Source: Kitasatospora gansuensis
Lineage (GTDB): Bacteria; Actinomycetota; Actinomycetes; Streptomycetales; Streptomycetaceae
Reading direction: 5' to 3'
Length of the DNA stretch: 64,000 bases
Assembly (NCBI RefSeq): GCF_014203705.1
Contig: NZ_JACHJR010000001.1
Coordinates: 8,122,001-8,186,000 of the forward strand
The translations under genes were made by a program, and so were the position numbers. Each line of letters opens with the position of its first letter. The first letter of the stretch is position 1. A model generated the notes under the pieces. That model did no database searches and had not been told where the DNA came from. It saw only the letters and a list, made by a program, of their open reading frames with translations. Shown here in pieces: positions 44,618 to 52,441 of the stretch.

Positions 44618-45814
44618 GTGAGAGAACCCGCCCTGTCCCGCCGGGCCGTCCTGCGGACGGGGTCGGTGCTGGCCGCGCTCGCGCTGCTGGACGGCTGTTC
44701 CTCCGACGCCGAGCCCTCGGAGGAACAGCCATCCCCGGTCGGTACCACTGCGGCGGGCAGCCCGTCCGCCGCACCCTCGCCGGTCGCGTTCGCCATGCCG
44801 GCCGAGTCGCACCACCACACCAGGACCTTCATGGCCTGGCCCGCGCTGGAGGAGGTGTGGGGCAGTCAACTGCCCGCCGTCCGGGAGGACATCGCGCGGG
44901 TGGCGCAGGCCGTCGCCCGGTTCGAGCCGGTGGTGCTGATGGCCCGTCCGGAGCAGAGCGGGCAGGCCCGGCAACTGTGCGGGTCGAGCGTGGAGGTGAT
45001 CGACCTCGCGGTGGACGACCTGTGGGCCCGGGACACCGGGCCGACCTTCGTCACCGCCCCGGGCGCGCTCGCGGGTGTGGACCTCAACTTCAACGGCTGG
45101 GGGAACAAGCAGACCCACGCCAACGACAGCCAGGTCGCCCGTACGCTGCTCGACCGCTACACGATCCGGCGGATCCAGGCTCCGGTCACCGGTGAGGGCG
45201 GCGGGATCGAGGTCGACGGCGAGGGCACCCTGATGGCCACCGAGAGCTCGTGGGTGAACGGGAACCGCAACCCGGGCAGGAGCCGCGACCAGATCGAGGC
45301 CGCGCTGAAGGAGCTGTTCGGGGTCCGGAAGGTGATCTGGTTCGCCGGAGTGGCCGGGCAGGACATCACCGACTGCCACGTCGACGCGCTGGCCCGGTTC
45401 ACCGAGCCGGGTGTGGTGGTGATCCACCGCCCCGGCCCGGACGCGCCGCCGGACATCTGGTCCCGTGCCTCCGACCAGGCACTCCAGGTGCTGCGCGACG
45501 CCACCGACGCCCAGGGCCGCAAGCTGCGGGTGGTCGAGCTGGTTGAACCCGACCTCAGTCAACTCCCGGATCCCGGAAAGGACTTCCTGGCCACCTACCT
45601 CAACTACTACGTGGTCAACGGCGGGGTGATCATGCCGAAGTTCGGCGACCGGGCGTCGGACGACCGGGCGGCCAAGGTGCTGGGGGAGCTGCACCCCGGC
45701 CGCCAGGTGGTGCCGGTGAGCATCAACGCCATCGCCGGCGGTGGAGGCGGCATCCACTGCTCCACCCAGCAGCAGCCCGAGGCGCCCGCCGCCGCCGGGC
45801 CGCCGGCCCGATGA
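44618..45814 (+). CDS. Agmatine deiminase-family protein 5 (lipoprotein, Tat-like)
   Basis: 398 aa from GTG 44618 with GGGGGA upstream. Signal: SRRAVLRTGSVLAALALLDGC, with a twin-arginine pair and lipid-attachment Cys27; the Asp at -2 of the lipobox is unusual. A Ser/Pro/Glu linker follows, then the deiminase domain: DDLWARDTGP, NFNGWGNKQ, GEGGGIEVDG, DITDCHVD, Cys381 in GGGGIHC. The gap of 120 nt to the ABC operon suggests its own promoter. Its stop overlaps the DUF4436 membrane-protein gene. Confidence 0.87.
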   Translation: MREPALSRRAVLRTGSVLAALALLDGCSSDAEPSEEQPSPVGTTAAGSPSAAPSPVAFAMPAESHHHTRTFMAWPALEEVWGSQLPAVREDIARVAQAVARFEPVVLMARPEQSGQARQLCGSSVEVIDLAVDDLWARDTGPTFVTAPGALAGVDLNFNGWGNKQTHANDSQVARTLLDRYTIRRIQAPVTGEGGGIEVDGEGTLMATESSWVNGNRNPGRSRDQIEAALKELFGVRKVIWFAGVAGQDITDCHVDALARFTEPGVVVIHRPGPDAPPDIWSRASDQALQVLRDATDAQGRKLRVVELVEPDLSQLPDPGKDFLATYLNYYVVNGGVIMPKFGDRASDDRAAKVLGELHPGRQVVPVSINAIAGGGGGIHCSTQQQPEAPAAAGPPAR

Positions 45815-46683
45815 GCCCTCTCGGGGCCGAGGCGAGGGCGCGCGGCCGCCGACGGCTGCTGGTCGTCCTGCTGCTGCTGGCGGCGCTGGTCGCGGGCGGC
45901 ATCGCGCTCTACGTCAACGAGCGGGACAGCCGCCAGCAGCCCCGGCAGCTCGGGGCCGAAATCGTCGGCGACGGCGTCGAGTTGGAGATCACCGCCCAGG
46001 AGGTGGACCCGGCCGCCCAGGAGGTCACCCTCTACACCGTGCTGGTGCCGCACGGCAGCCTGGCCGCCGCACCCGGTTCGCTGGCCTTCAGCCGGGCGGT
46101 GGAGGTGACGGTCAGTTCGCTGGCCAGCAGCACCCTGAAGACGGTAGCGGGTCAGGTGGCCACGCCGCAGCCGATCACCGTCGGCCTGTACGGCGGCACA
46201 CCGACGGACTACCCGTTCGACCGGTACCGGATCGCGGCCGGCTGGTCCGCCACCGACCGGGGCGCGCCCGTACCCGTGGGGATCACCTTCACCGACGCCG
46301 ACCCGTTCTTCACCGCCCGGGCCGCCGACGCGTCCGAGAGCGAGGACGAGGCCCGGCTGGAGGTGACGTTCGTCCGGTCGCGCAGCACGTTCATCCTGGC
46401 CTGGTTCATGATCGCGGCGATGTGGGCGCTCGCGCTGGCGGTGCTCGGCGGAGCGGAGGTGCTGATCCGCAAGCGCCGACCGCTGGTCTGGCCGGCCCTG
46501 GGCTGGATGGCCGCCACGCTGTTCGCGCTGGTCGGGCTGCGCAACGCCGCGCCCGGCAGCCCGCCGATCGGGTCGGTCATCGACTACGTGGCGTTCTTCT
46601 GGGCGGAGGGGATCATCGCGGCGAGCCTGGCCTGCACGGTCGCTTTCGGGCTCCGGGTCGAGCACCGCACGGCGGACGACTGA
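45811..46683 (+). CDS. DUF4436-type membrane protein
   Basis: 290 aa, ATGA-coupled to the preceding lipoprotein deiminase. One N-terminal helix (RRLLVVLLLLAALVAGGIALY), an extracytoplasmic region of ~170 residues with YPFDRYR, and three C-terminal helices starting at TFILAWFMIAAMWALALAVL; AAPGSPPIG-x-VIDY is typical of DUF4436. Function is unknown. The coupling suggests it is made together with the surface deiminase. Confidence 0.75.
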   Translation: MSPLGAEARARGRRRLLVVLLLLAALVAGGIALYVNERDSRQQPRQLGAEIVGDGVELEITAQEVDPAAQEVTLYTVLVPHGSLAAAPGSLAFSRAVEVTVSSLASSTLKTVAGQVATPQPITVGLYGGTPTDYPFDRYRIAAGWSATDRGAPVPVGITFTDADPFFTARAADASESEDEARLEVTFVRSRSTFILAWFMIAAMWALALAVLGGAEVLIRKRRPLVWPALGWMAATLFALVGLRNAAPGSPPIGSVIDYVAFFWAEGIIAASLACTVAFGLRVEHRTADD

Positions 46684-46690
46684 CGGTCCG

Positions 46691-47320
46691 TCAGGGTGCA
46701 GTGGCACCTGCGGCGAGTCCGAGGATCAGCGCGCGCACGACTGGTGCCGGGTCGATGTTCGCGTCCAGCGACTGGATCGCGGCCAGGCCGTCGGTACCGG
46801 CCGCCGCCGCCTCGCCGAGCGCCCGCGGGTCGAACCCGCCGCCCCGCTCGTCCGCCAGCACCTGGAACAGCGCGACGAAGCACTCCCGCCAGCGCAGGTA
46901 CTCCGCCGCCAGGCTCTCCCGCACCCGCTCGTCGTTGAGGGCGAACCAGTGCAGCGCCGAGTGCAGCCGGTCCAGGTCCCCGGCCTCCGGCTGGACCAGC
47001 AACCCGACCACGCGCTCGGCCCGTTCGGCGAAGCTCCCGGGCTGCGCGACCGCCTCCTCCAGAGGCGTGATCCACTCCGGCCGGATGGCCTCCACCACTG
47101 CCACGATCAGATCGGTCCGGGTCTGGAAGTGGTAGTGGCACATCCCATGGGTTACCCCGCCCAGGGCGGCGACATTGCGCGTGGTGAACGGCACCTCGCC
47201 GTCCCCCGCGAGCAGCGCCCGCGCGGCGGCGAGGAGGCGGGCCCGGGTCTGCTCGCCCTTGGCCGACACCCGCGGCTTCCGGGCGCCGGAGGGCTGGGAG
47301 TCTTCGTCGCGGATCACCAT
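46691..47320 (-). CDS. TetR-family regulator
   Basis: 209 aa. A basic N-terminal tail, then a helix-turn-helix at about 43-65 (FTTRNVAALGGVTHGMCHYHF). The C-terminal domain matches no particular subfamily. It lies on the opposite strand, 7 nt from the end of the DUF4436 gene. It is not closely related to the two TetR proteins of the deiminase cluster. Target unknown, possibly itself or the adjacent VOC gene. Confidence 0.82.
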   Translation of the reverse strand: MVIRDEDSQPSGARKPRVSAKGEQTRARLLAAARALLAGDGEVPFTTRNVAALGGVTHGMCHYHFQTRTDLIVAVVEAIRPEWITPLEEAVAQPGSFAERAERVVGLLVQPEAGDLDRLHSALHWFALNDERVRESLAAEYLRWRECFVALFQVLADERGGGFDPRALGEAAAAGTDGLAAIQSLDANIDPAPVVRALILGLAAGATAP

Positions 47321-47363
47321 CCGGGCACTCTAGACCCCGCGGCGCCGCCCTGGGGGTGGGTGC

Positions 47364-47798
47364 TCAGTCGAGGCAGAACTCGTTGCCCTCGACGTCCTGC
47401 ATCGAGATGCACGACTCGTTCTCCTCGTCGGCGAGCAGCACCTGCACCACCGACGCTCCGAGCGCGACCAGACGGTCGCTCTCGGCCTGCAGCGTGGCCA
47501 GGCGCTCCGCCCCGACCAGCCCGGTGCCCGCCCGGACGTCCAGATGCACCCGGTTCTTGGCGACCTTGCCCTCGGGAACCCGCTGGAAGTACAGCCGCGG
47601 GCCCGCCCCCGTGGGATCGCTGGCGACGAACCACTTGTCCCGGTCCTCGGGCGGGAGAGTCCCGTTGTACTCGTCCCAGTCCGCAAACCCCTCGGGCGGC
47701 GCCACCGGGACGTACCCCAGCGCCTCGCACCAGAAGCGCGCCACGCGCTCGGGCGACGCACAGTCGAAGGTGACCTGGACCTGCTTGATCGATGACAT
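47364..47798 (-). CDS. VOC-superfamily (glyoxalase-like) protein
   Basis: 144 aa. Two betaalphabetabetabeta halves: VQVTFDCASPERVARFWCEALGY at the N-terminus and NRVHLDV...MQDVEGNEFCLD at the C-terminus. It has the actinobacterial pattern W-x(2)-SDPTGAGPRLYFQRVPE. Candidate metal ligands are His and Glu at HLDV and EGNEF. The substrate is unknown; members include glyoxalases, dioxygenases and antibiotic-binding proteins. Confidence 0.8.
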   Translation of the reverse strand: MSSIKQVQVTFDCASPERVARFWCEALGYVPVAPPEGFADWDEYNGTLPPEDRDKWFVASDPTGAGPRLYFQRVPEGKVAKNRVHLDVRAGTGLVGAERLATLQAESDRLVALGASVVQVLLADEENESCISMQDVEGNEFCLD

Positions 47799-47961
47799 CC
47801 GGCCACCCTAGTGAAGAGGTGACGACGCCTCAAAGGGGTTTTGGCCCTCGTGCGCCACGCAATGCCGTCATCTCGGGTGCGGGCTCAGGCCATGGGTGTC
47901 GACCGCGACGTGCCGCTTCCGGCGCTCGAGCTTTGCCCGGCGCGGAAAGTAACCTGCCCTG

Positions 47962-48627
47962 GTGAGCTTCAACAACTTCGCCCGCAAGGTTCGCGATCCA
48001 GCCCTCCCCTTGGGGCTGCGGGTGTCGATACTGCGCTCGTGCGTGCAGCTCTACCGACCGATCGGCTTCCATGCCACCTTGAGCTTTCTCGCGTCCCAGG
48101 CCGGTGACTTCAACGGGGACGAGGTCGCCCTCCTGCGTGCCCTTGATGTGCTGGAAGCCAGTCGAGACGCGCGGACGGAGGGACTTCGGATCTATGGTGC
48201 GATGCGTCGTCAGGAAAAGGTCCGCGGGCGGCGCATACCGAGGGTGCGTGAACCGAACCCCAACACCAGTACAGGTCAGTGGCACAGGGCTCCCCAGGAG
48301 GCCGCGCTGCACGCTGTCGGCTTCTTGAGCGGTAAGCCAGACCTGCTGTCGCCCGACGACCTGGTCGCTGTTCGAGTTGGACAGTGCGTCACCGCTTCCC
48401 TGGCCAGTGGCGGTCTGCTGGAACCGGTACAGCTGGAAATCCTGGAAGAGTGTGTCACTGCGCTCAGGGACCGTCGAACTGCTGGTGCCTACCAGGCCGA
48501 TGCGGTGCAGTACTTCAAGGACCGGGACCTCCTCACTCTTGCACTCCACGTCCGGACCGCGGCTGCACCCCATGACACCGCCGCTGTAGTCCCGACCGGC
48601 GCTCCTGGCACCTCACCGGGCAGGTAG
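47962..48627 (+). CDS. Hypothetical protein with atypical codon use
   Basis: 221 aa from GTG 47962. No clear ribosome binding site; TAACCT at 47950-47955 would put transcription at the GTG, suggesting a leaderless message. Mostly helical, ending in an Ala/Pro-rich tail; no domain recognised. Third codon positions are less GC-biased than in flanking genes, and the broken HD gene is next door, so the stretch may have been acquired. Confidence 0.55.
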   Translation: MSFNNFARKVRDPALPLGLRVSILRSCVQLYRPIGFHATLSFLASQAGDFNGDEVALLRALDVLEASRDARTEGLRIYGAMRRQEKVRGRRIPRVREPNPNTSTGQWHRAPQEAALHAVGFLSGKPDLLSPDDLVAVRVGQCVTASLASGGLLEPVQLEILEECVTALRDRRTAGAYQADAVQYFKDRDLLTLALHVRTAAAPHDTAAVVPTGAPGTSPGR

Positions 48628-48655
48628 ACGGACAGCGCCATTACACGGGGCACGC

Positions 48656-49154
48656 TCAGGCTTCTGTGTACTGCCAGTCGGTGGGGGAGAGGCGCAGTGC
48701 GGCGTCGGCGATCTGTCGGGCAGCGGCAGTGGTGAGGGCCGTGCGACACCGGTCGATCTTGCCCTGGACCGCTGGAACGCCGCCGGCCCGGTATTCCAGG
48801 GCGCGCAGCAGGCAGTCGAGTTTGTCGGCGTCCCGGGCGCAGCGTGCTTCCGGGGTCGTGCCGTCCTCGAACTCGGCGATGGCGTCGGCGAAGAGTCTCT
48901 GGACAGCCGGGTGGGCGCCCGCGGTCTGATCGGCGATCACCTTTCGGGGATCGATGGCGGTGACGTACCGCGAGAGCGGCAAGGGCCACGCCGATGACGG
49001 CGGTGCGGTGGCTGTGTTCGGCCACGGTCTCTGTGATGGACAGGGGGATGCCGTCCTGGCGCCACCCCGTACGTGACAGTCCGCGCAGTGAGCCGGTCTC
49101 GAACATCAGGCGGGCGATGGCTGTCGCTTCCGCATCGACGAGCTGGTGCTCCAC
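48656..49154 (-). pseudogene. Broken HD-domain hydrolase gene (YfbR-like)
   Basis: From GTG 49154 (AGGAGG 6 nt upstream) the first reading frame gives an HD-phosphohydrolase N-terminus: IARLMFETGSLRGLSRTGW and the first metal His in TVAEHSHRTAVIGVALA. Near 48985 homology moves to another frame, which continues RYVTAIDPRKVIADQTAG, DADKLDCLLRALEY and ends at 48656. The intervening catalytic HD-x(2)-E segment, about 30-35 codons in relatives, is missing. This indicates an internal deletion plus frameshift, so the enzyme should be inactive. Confidence 0.7.
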
Positions 49155-49216
49155 GCGATCCTCCTGAGTAGCCGTCAGTTCACCCTCCGACGGCAGTGCA
49201 CCTGAACCTCTGACCG

Positions 49217-49246
49217 TGGTCCCCGGCGGCGAGCTGCTGGGGACCA
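49217..49246 (-). terminator. Hairpin between regulator and HD pseudogene
   Basis: TGGTCCCC (49217-49224) pairs with GGGGACCA (49239-49246). It lies just downstream of the minus-strand regulator stop at 49251. Confidence 0.4.
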
Positions 49247-49250
49247 TCCT

Positions 49251-50642
49251 TCACGCCGCGACGCCGAGCTCCTTGCGGGTCCGCTGGAGGTACTCCACGA
49301 CCTGGGGTTCGCGCCGCCACGGGCTGAGCGCGGTGTTGAACTCGCGGACGTAGTCCAGGGCCCGGCTGGAACGGACGCGCGCGAGGATGTCGACGGCCTG
49401 GTTGCCGAGCTCAAGGCCGTGGTCGAGGTCGCGGCCCTGGAGGTGGGCCGTTCCCACGATGGCCAGTCGCATCCCCACCGAGCGGGTGAACACCCCGGAC
49501 GGCATGGCGGTCGCCTGAGCGTTCCAGGAGAGCGCCGCCTTGGGGTTCTTCAGGTCGCGGAAGATCTCGGTGGCATCCGCGGAGAGCCGGGCATGGTGAT
49601 AGAAGTCGATCCACGCCGGTTCCTCGCCGCCGTCGCGGGCCTGGCCGAGCAGGGTCTCGGAGGCCGCGAGCGCGGCGGAGGCCGCCTTGGCATCGCCGTC
49701 GCGGGCATGGGCCCGGGCCTCGATGAGCTTGGTGAACGCCAGCACTCTGGGGGCCGCCTCGCGCTTGGCGCGCTGGAAGGCGCCCTGGGTCATGTCGATG
49801 GCCTCGCTGGCGAAGCCCCGCAGCAGGGTCTGCATCGCCATCGTGGTGAGGACATAGCAGCCGAGCTGGACATCGCCGCCGGCCCTGGCCATGCGGAGGG
49901 CCTGGATGAAGTGCCGCTGGGCGGCGTCGTGCTGGCCCACGTCGAAGGCGGTCCAGCCGGCCAGCCGGGACAGCTCGGCGGTCACCGAGAACAGCTCACG
50001 GCCGACACCGTCGCTGAACGAGCCGTTCAGCAGTGGGACCGCCCGCTCCTGCAAGCAGGCGGTCACCGAGTTGGCCCGCCAGCTCCCGCCTCCGTACTTC
50101 GAGTCCCAGCGCCGGGCGTCATCGGCGGCATCCCGCAGTTCGGTGAGGTCGGCGGCACCGACCCGGCCGCGGCCGCGGTGGGCGGCGGTCTCATCGGCGG
50201 GGGTGACCAGCCAGCGGGTCACCGGGGTGGCGAACGCGGAGACGGCGAAGCCGGATCCGGTGAGGAAGTCGCGGCGGTTCACAGTGCTCCAGAACGAAGT
50301 GGCGACGCGCACGGCGTCAGCGGGGTCCCGCCGGAAATCCAACCCCACATCCGCGTCCGGTGTCTCAGCGTCCGCCATACCGATCTCGGCGAGTCCCACG
50401 GGCCGGCCGAGCCGCTCGCCGACCGCCTGGGCCAGGAGCCTGGGCACGGGCCAGTCCGGGACCATGCCCCGGCGGCACCAGTTCGCGACCGAGGTATGCG
50501 TGTAGCTGGTGGCCAGCCCGGCTTCGTGGGCGAGCTGGTTCACGCGGTGAGCCAGCGACTTGTGGCTGGCTCCGTCACACTGGTCGATCATCCGGGTCAG
50601 GTCCGTGTTCGGCGGCCTGGTCCGGCGGGTGGTCGACGCCAC
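49251..50642 (-). CDS. HTH regulator with TPR-like C-terminal domain
   Basis: 463 aa from GTG 50642, with AGGGGG 5 nt upstream. N-terminal ~70 residues carry an XRE-like helix-turn-helix (LAHEAGLATSYTHTSVANWCRRG). Residues about 150-460 are repeated helix pairs (LAGWTAFDVGQHDAAQRHFIQALRMA, LEARAHARDGDAKAASAALAASE) like the TPR-type sensory domain of Streptomyces XRE regulators. An RRDFLTGSGFAVSAF segment near 130 looks Tat-like but is internal, so secretion is unlikely. It is divergent from the UDP-sugar dehydrogenase gene, which it may control. Confidence 0.75.
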   Translation of the reverse strand: MASTTRRTRPPNTDLTRMIDQCDGASHKSLAHRVNQLAHEAGLATSYTHTSVANWCRRGMVPDWPVPRLLAQAVGERLGRPVGLAEIGMADAETPDADVGLDFRRDPADAVRVATSFWSTVNRRDFLTGSGFAVSAFATPVTRWLVTPADETAAHRGRGRVGAADLTELRDAADDARRWDSKYGGGSWRANSVTACLQERAVPLLNGSFSDGVGRELFSVTAELSRLAGWTAFDVGQHDAAQRHFIQALRMARAGGDVQLGCYVLTTMAMQTLLRGFASEAIDMTQGAFQRAKREAAPRVLAFTKLIEARAHARDGDAKAASAALAASETLLGQARDGGEEPAWIDFYHHARLSADATEIFRDLKNPKAALSWNAQATAMPSGVFTRSVGMRLAIVGTAHLQGRDLDHGLELGNQAVDILARVRSSRALDYVREFNTALSPWRREPQVVEYLQRTRKELGVAA

Positions 50643-50907
50643 AGCGTCCCCCTCAGGAGTCCCGCCGCTCCGCGGCGGTTTCGTACGCGACTGGGCACGA
50701 GAAGTCGCACGTCCGGCATCTGACGCCGGATCACCGAGGGTATTGCCTCGGCAGCTCGGGTGAACCGCCGTCGCGAGTTGTGAGCCCCCCTGCGAGCCCT
50801 GCCACCGTCCTCCGTCACACGGTTGCCTGGTATTCCGGCCCGCCTGACCCCCCGATGGGGATGGGGCGGGCTGCCTTCCCCGCTCCACCCCCACCGGAGG
50901 ACCAACC

Positions 50908-52227
50908 GTGAAGATCAGCGTCATCGGCACCGGCTACCTCGGCGCGACCCACGCCGCCGCGATGGCCGAGCTCGGCCACCAGGTGCTCGGCATGGACACC
51001 GACACCCACAAGGTCGAGGCCCTGAACAAGGGTCAGGCCCCGTTCGTCGAGCGCGGTCTGGACGACCTGCTCGCCAAGCACACCACCGCGAGAACCCTGC
51101 GCTTCACCGCCTCCTACGCGGAGGCCGCCGAGTTCGCCGACGTCCACTTCCTCGGCATCGGTACCCCGCAGCAGGCCGGCAGCGGTGCCTACGACCTCAC
51201 CCACCTCCAGGCGGCCGTCCGGCGCCTGGCGCCGCAGCTTCGCGACCACGCGCTGATCGTCGGCAAGTCCACCGTCCCGGTCGGCACCACCGCGCAGCTT
51301 CGGCAGATCCTGACCGAGCACGCCCGGCCCGGCTCGAACATCCACCTGGCCTGGTCGCCGGAATTCCTGCGTGAGTCCCTCGCCGTCGAGGACACCCTTC
51401 GCCCGGACCGCATCGTGCTCGGCATCGAGAACGGCGACACCACCAGCGAGGCGGTCTTCCGGGCTGTCTACGCGGAGATCCTGGGCGCCGGCTCCCCACT
51501 GATCGTCACCAGCCTGTCCACCGCCGAGCTGATCAAGGGTGCCGCGAACGCCTTCCTGGCCACCAAGATCTCCTTCATCAACGCGATGGCCGAGCTCTGC
51601 GAGCTGACCGGCGCCGACGTCCAGCAGCTCGCCCTCGGCCTGGGCTACGACCAGCGGATCGGCTTCCAGGGGATGCGGCCCGGTCTGGGCTTCGGCGGTG
51701 GTTGCCTGCCCAAGGACCTCCTCGGCTTCACCCACCGGGCCGAAGAGCTCGGCGCCGACCAAGCCGTGAGCTTCCTCCGTCAGGTCGACGCGATCAACCG
51801 CCGCCGCCGGGAGCGCACCGTTGAGCTCGCGCGGGAGATGCTCGGCGGCACCGTGGTCGGCAAGCGGATCGCCGTCTGGGGAGCCGCGTTCAAGCCCGGC
51901 ACCGACGACATCCGCGACTCGCCCGCCCTCGCGGTCGCCGGGGCCCTGCACCGGATCGGGGCCGAGGTGACCGTCCACGACCCCGCCGCATTGGAGAACG
52001 CCCGCCGGGCCTGCCCGTCACTCGATTACGCCGACGACCCGGTCTCCGCGGTCACCGGCGCCGCCCTGCTGCTGCACCTCACCGACTGGCCCCAGTACGC
52101 CGAGACGGACCCGGCCGAGGTGCGGCAGCACATCGCCGCCCCCAGGGTCATCGACGCCCGAAGCGCCCTCGACACCGACCGCTGGCGCCGGGCGGGCTGG
52201 ACCTTCCGGGCTCTCGGCTGCCCCTGA
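50908..52227 (+). CDS. UDP-glucose 6-dehydrogenase / GDP-mannose dehydrogenase family
   Basis: 439 aa from GTG 50908 with GGAGGA upstream. N-terminal NAD domain (ISVIGTGYLGATHAAAMAELGH), central dimerisation helix with KGAANAFLATKISFINAMAELCE, catalytic Cys266 in FGGGCLPKD, and C-terminal UDP-binding domain (VAVWGAAFKPGTDDIRDSPAL). It oxidises a nucleotide sugar twice, giving the uronic acid for cell-surface glycans. The exact sugar cannot be read from sequence. Confidence 0.88.
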   Translation: MKISVIGTGYLGATHAAAMAELGHQVLGMDTDTHKVEALNKGQAPFVERGLDDLLAKHTTARTLRFTASYAEAAEFADVHFLGIGTPQQAGSGAYDLTHLQAAVRRLAPQLRDHALIVGKSTVPVGTTAQLRQILTEHARPGSNIHLAWSPEFLRESLAVEDTLRPDRIVLGIENGDTTSEAVFRAVYAEILGAGSPLIVTSLSTAELIKGAANAFLATKISFINAMAELCELTGADVQQLALGLGYDQRIGFQGMRPGLGFGGGCLPKDLLGFTHRAEELGADQAVSFLRQVDAINRRRRERTVELAREMLGGTVVGKRIAVWGAAFKPGTDDIRDSPALAVAGALHRIGAEVTVHDPAALENARRACPSLDYADDPVSAVTGAALLLHLTDWPQYAETDPAEVRQHIAAPRVIDARSALDTDRWRRAGWTFRALGCP

Positions 52228-52363
52228 CCGGCGCCGGGCCGGGGTTGATGGGCTCGGTCATGTCGCCGCCTCCGGGTCTCGGTTTCGCTCGGCGAGGGTC
52301 GTGACGAGGCGTCATAGGTCGGCCCGTGCCGAGAGGTCGCGGGCGAACCGGTGGTGCAAAGTA

Positions 52364-52392
52364 TTGACCGAGCGCTTGGTCAGTTTTACCGT
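52364..52392 (+). promoter_or_regulatory. Promoter with TetR-type operator upstream of deiminase 6
   Basis: TTGACC (52364-52369), 17-nt spacer, TACCGT (52387-52392). The palindrome TGACCGAGCGCTTGGTCA (52365-52382, one mismatched pair) covers the -35 and spacer. It differs from the 31394-type operator, and no TetR gene is adjacent, so the regulator is encoded elsewhere. Confidence 0.55.
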
Positions 52393-52441
52393 CAGGGCCA
52401 TGTCGCGGACGGACCGCGGCATGCAGACGGGAGGGCATGAG

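Noticed and set aside
49251..50642. Internal Tat-like sequence RRDFLTGSGFAVSAF as an export signal
   Set aside because: It lies about 130 residues from the start behind a DNA-binding domain, so it cannot act as an N-terminal signal.
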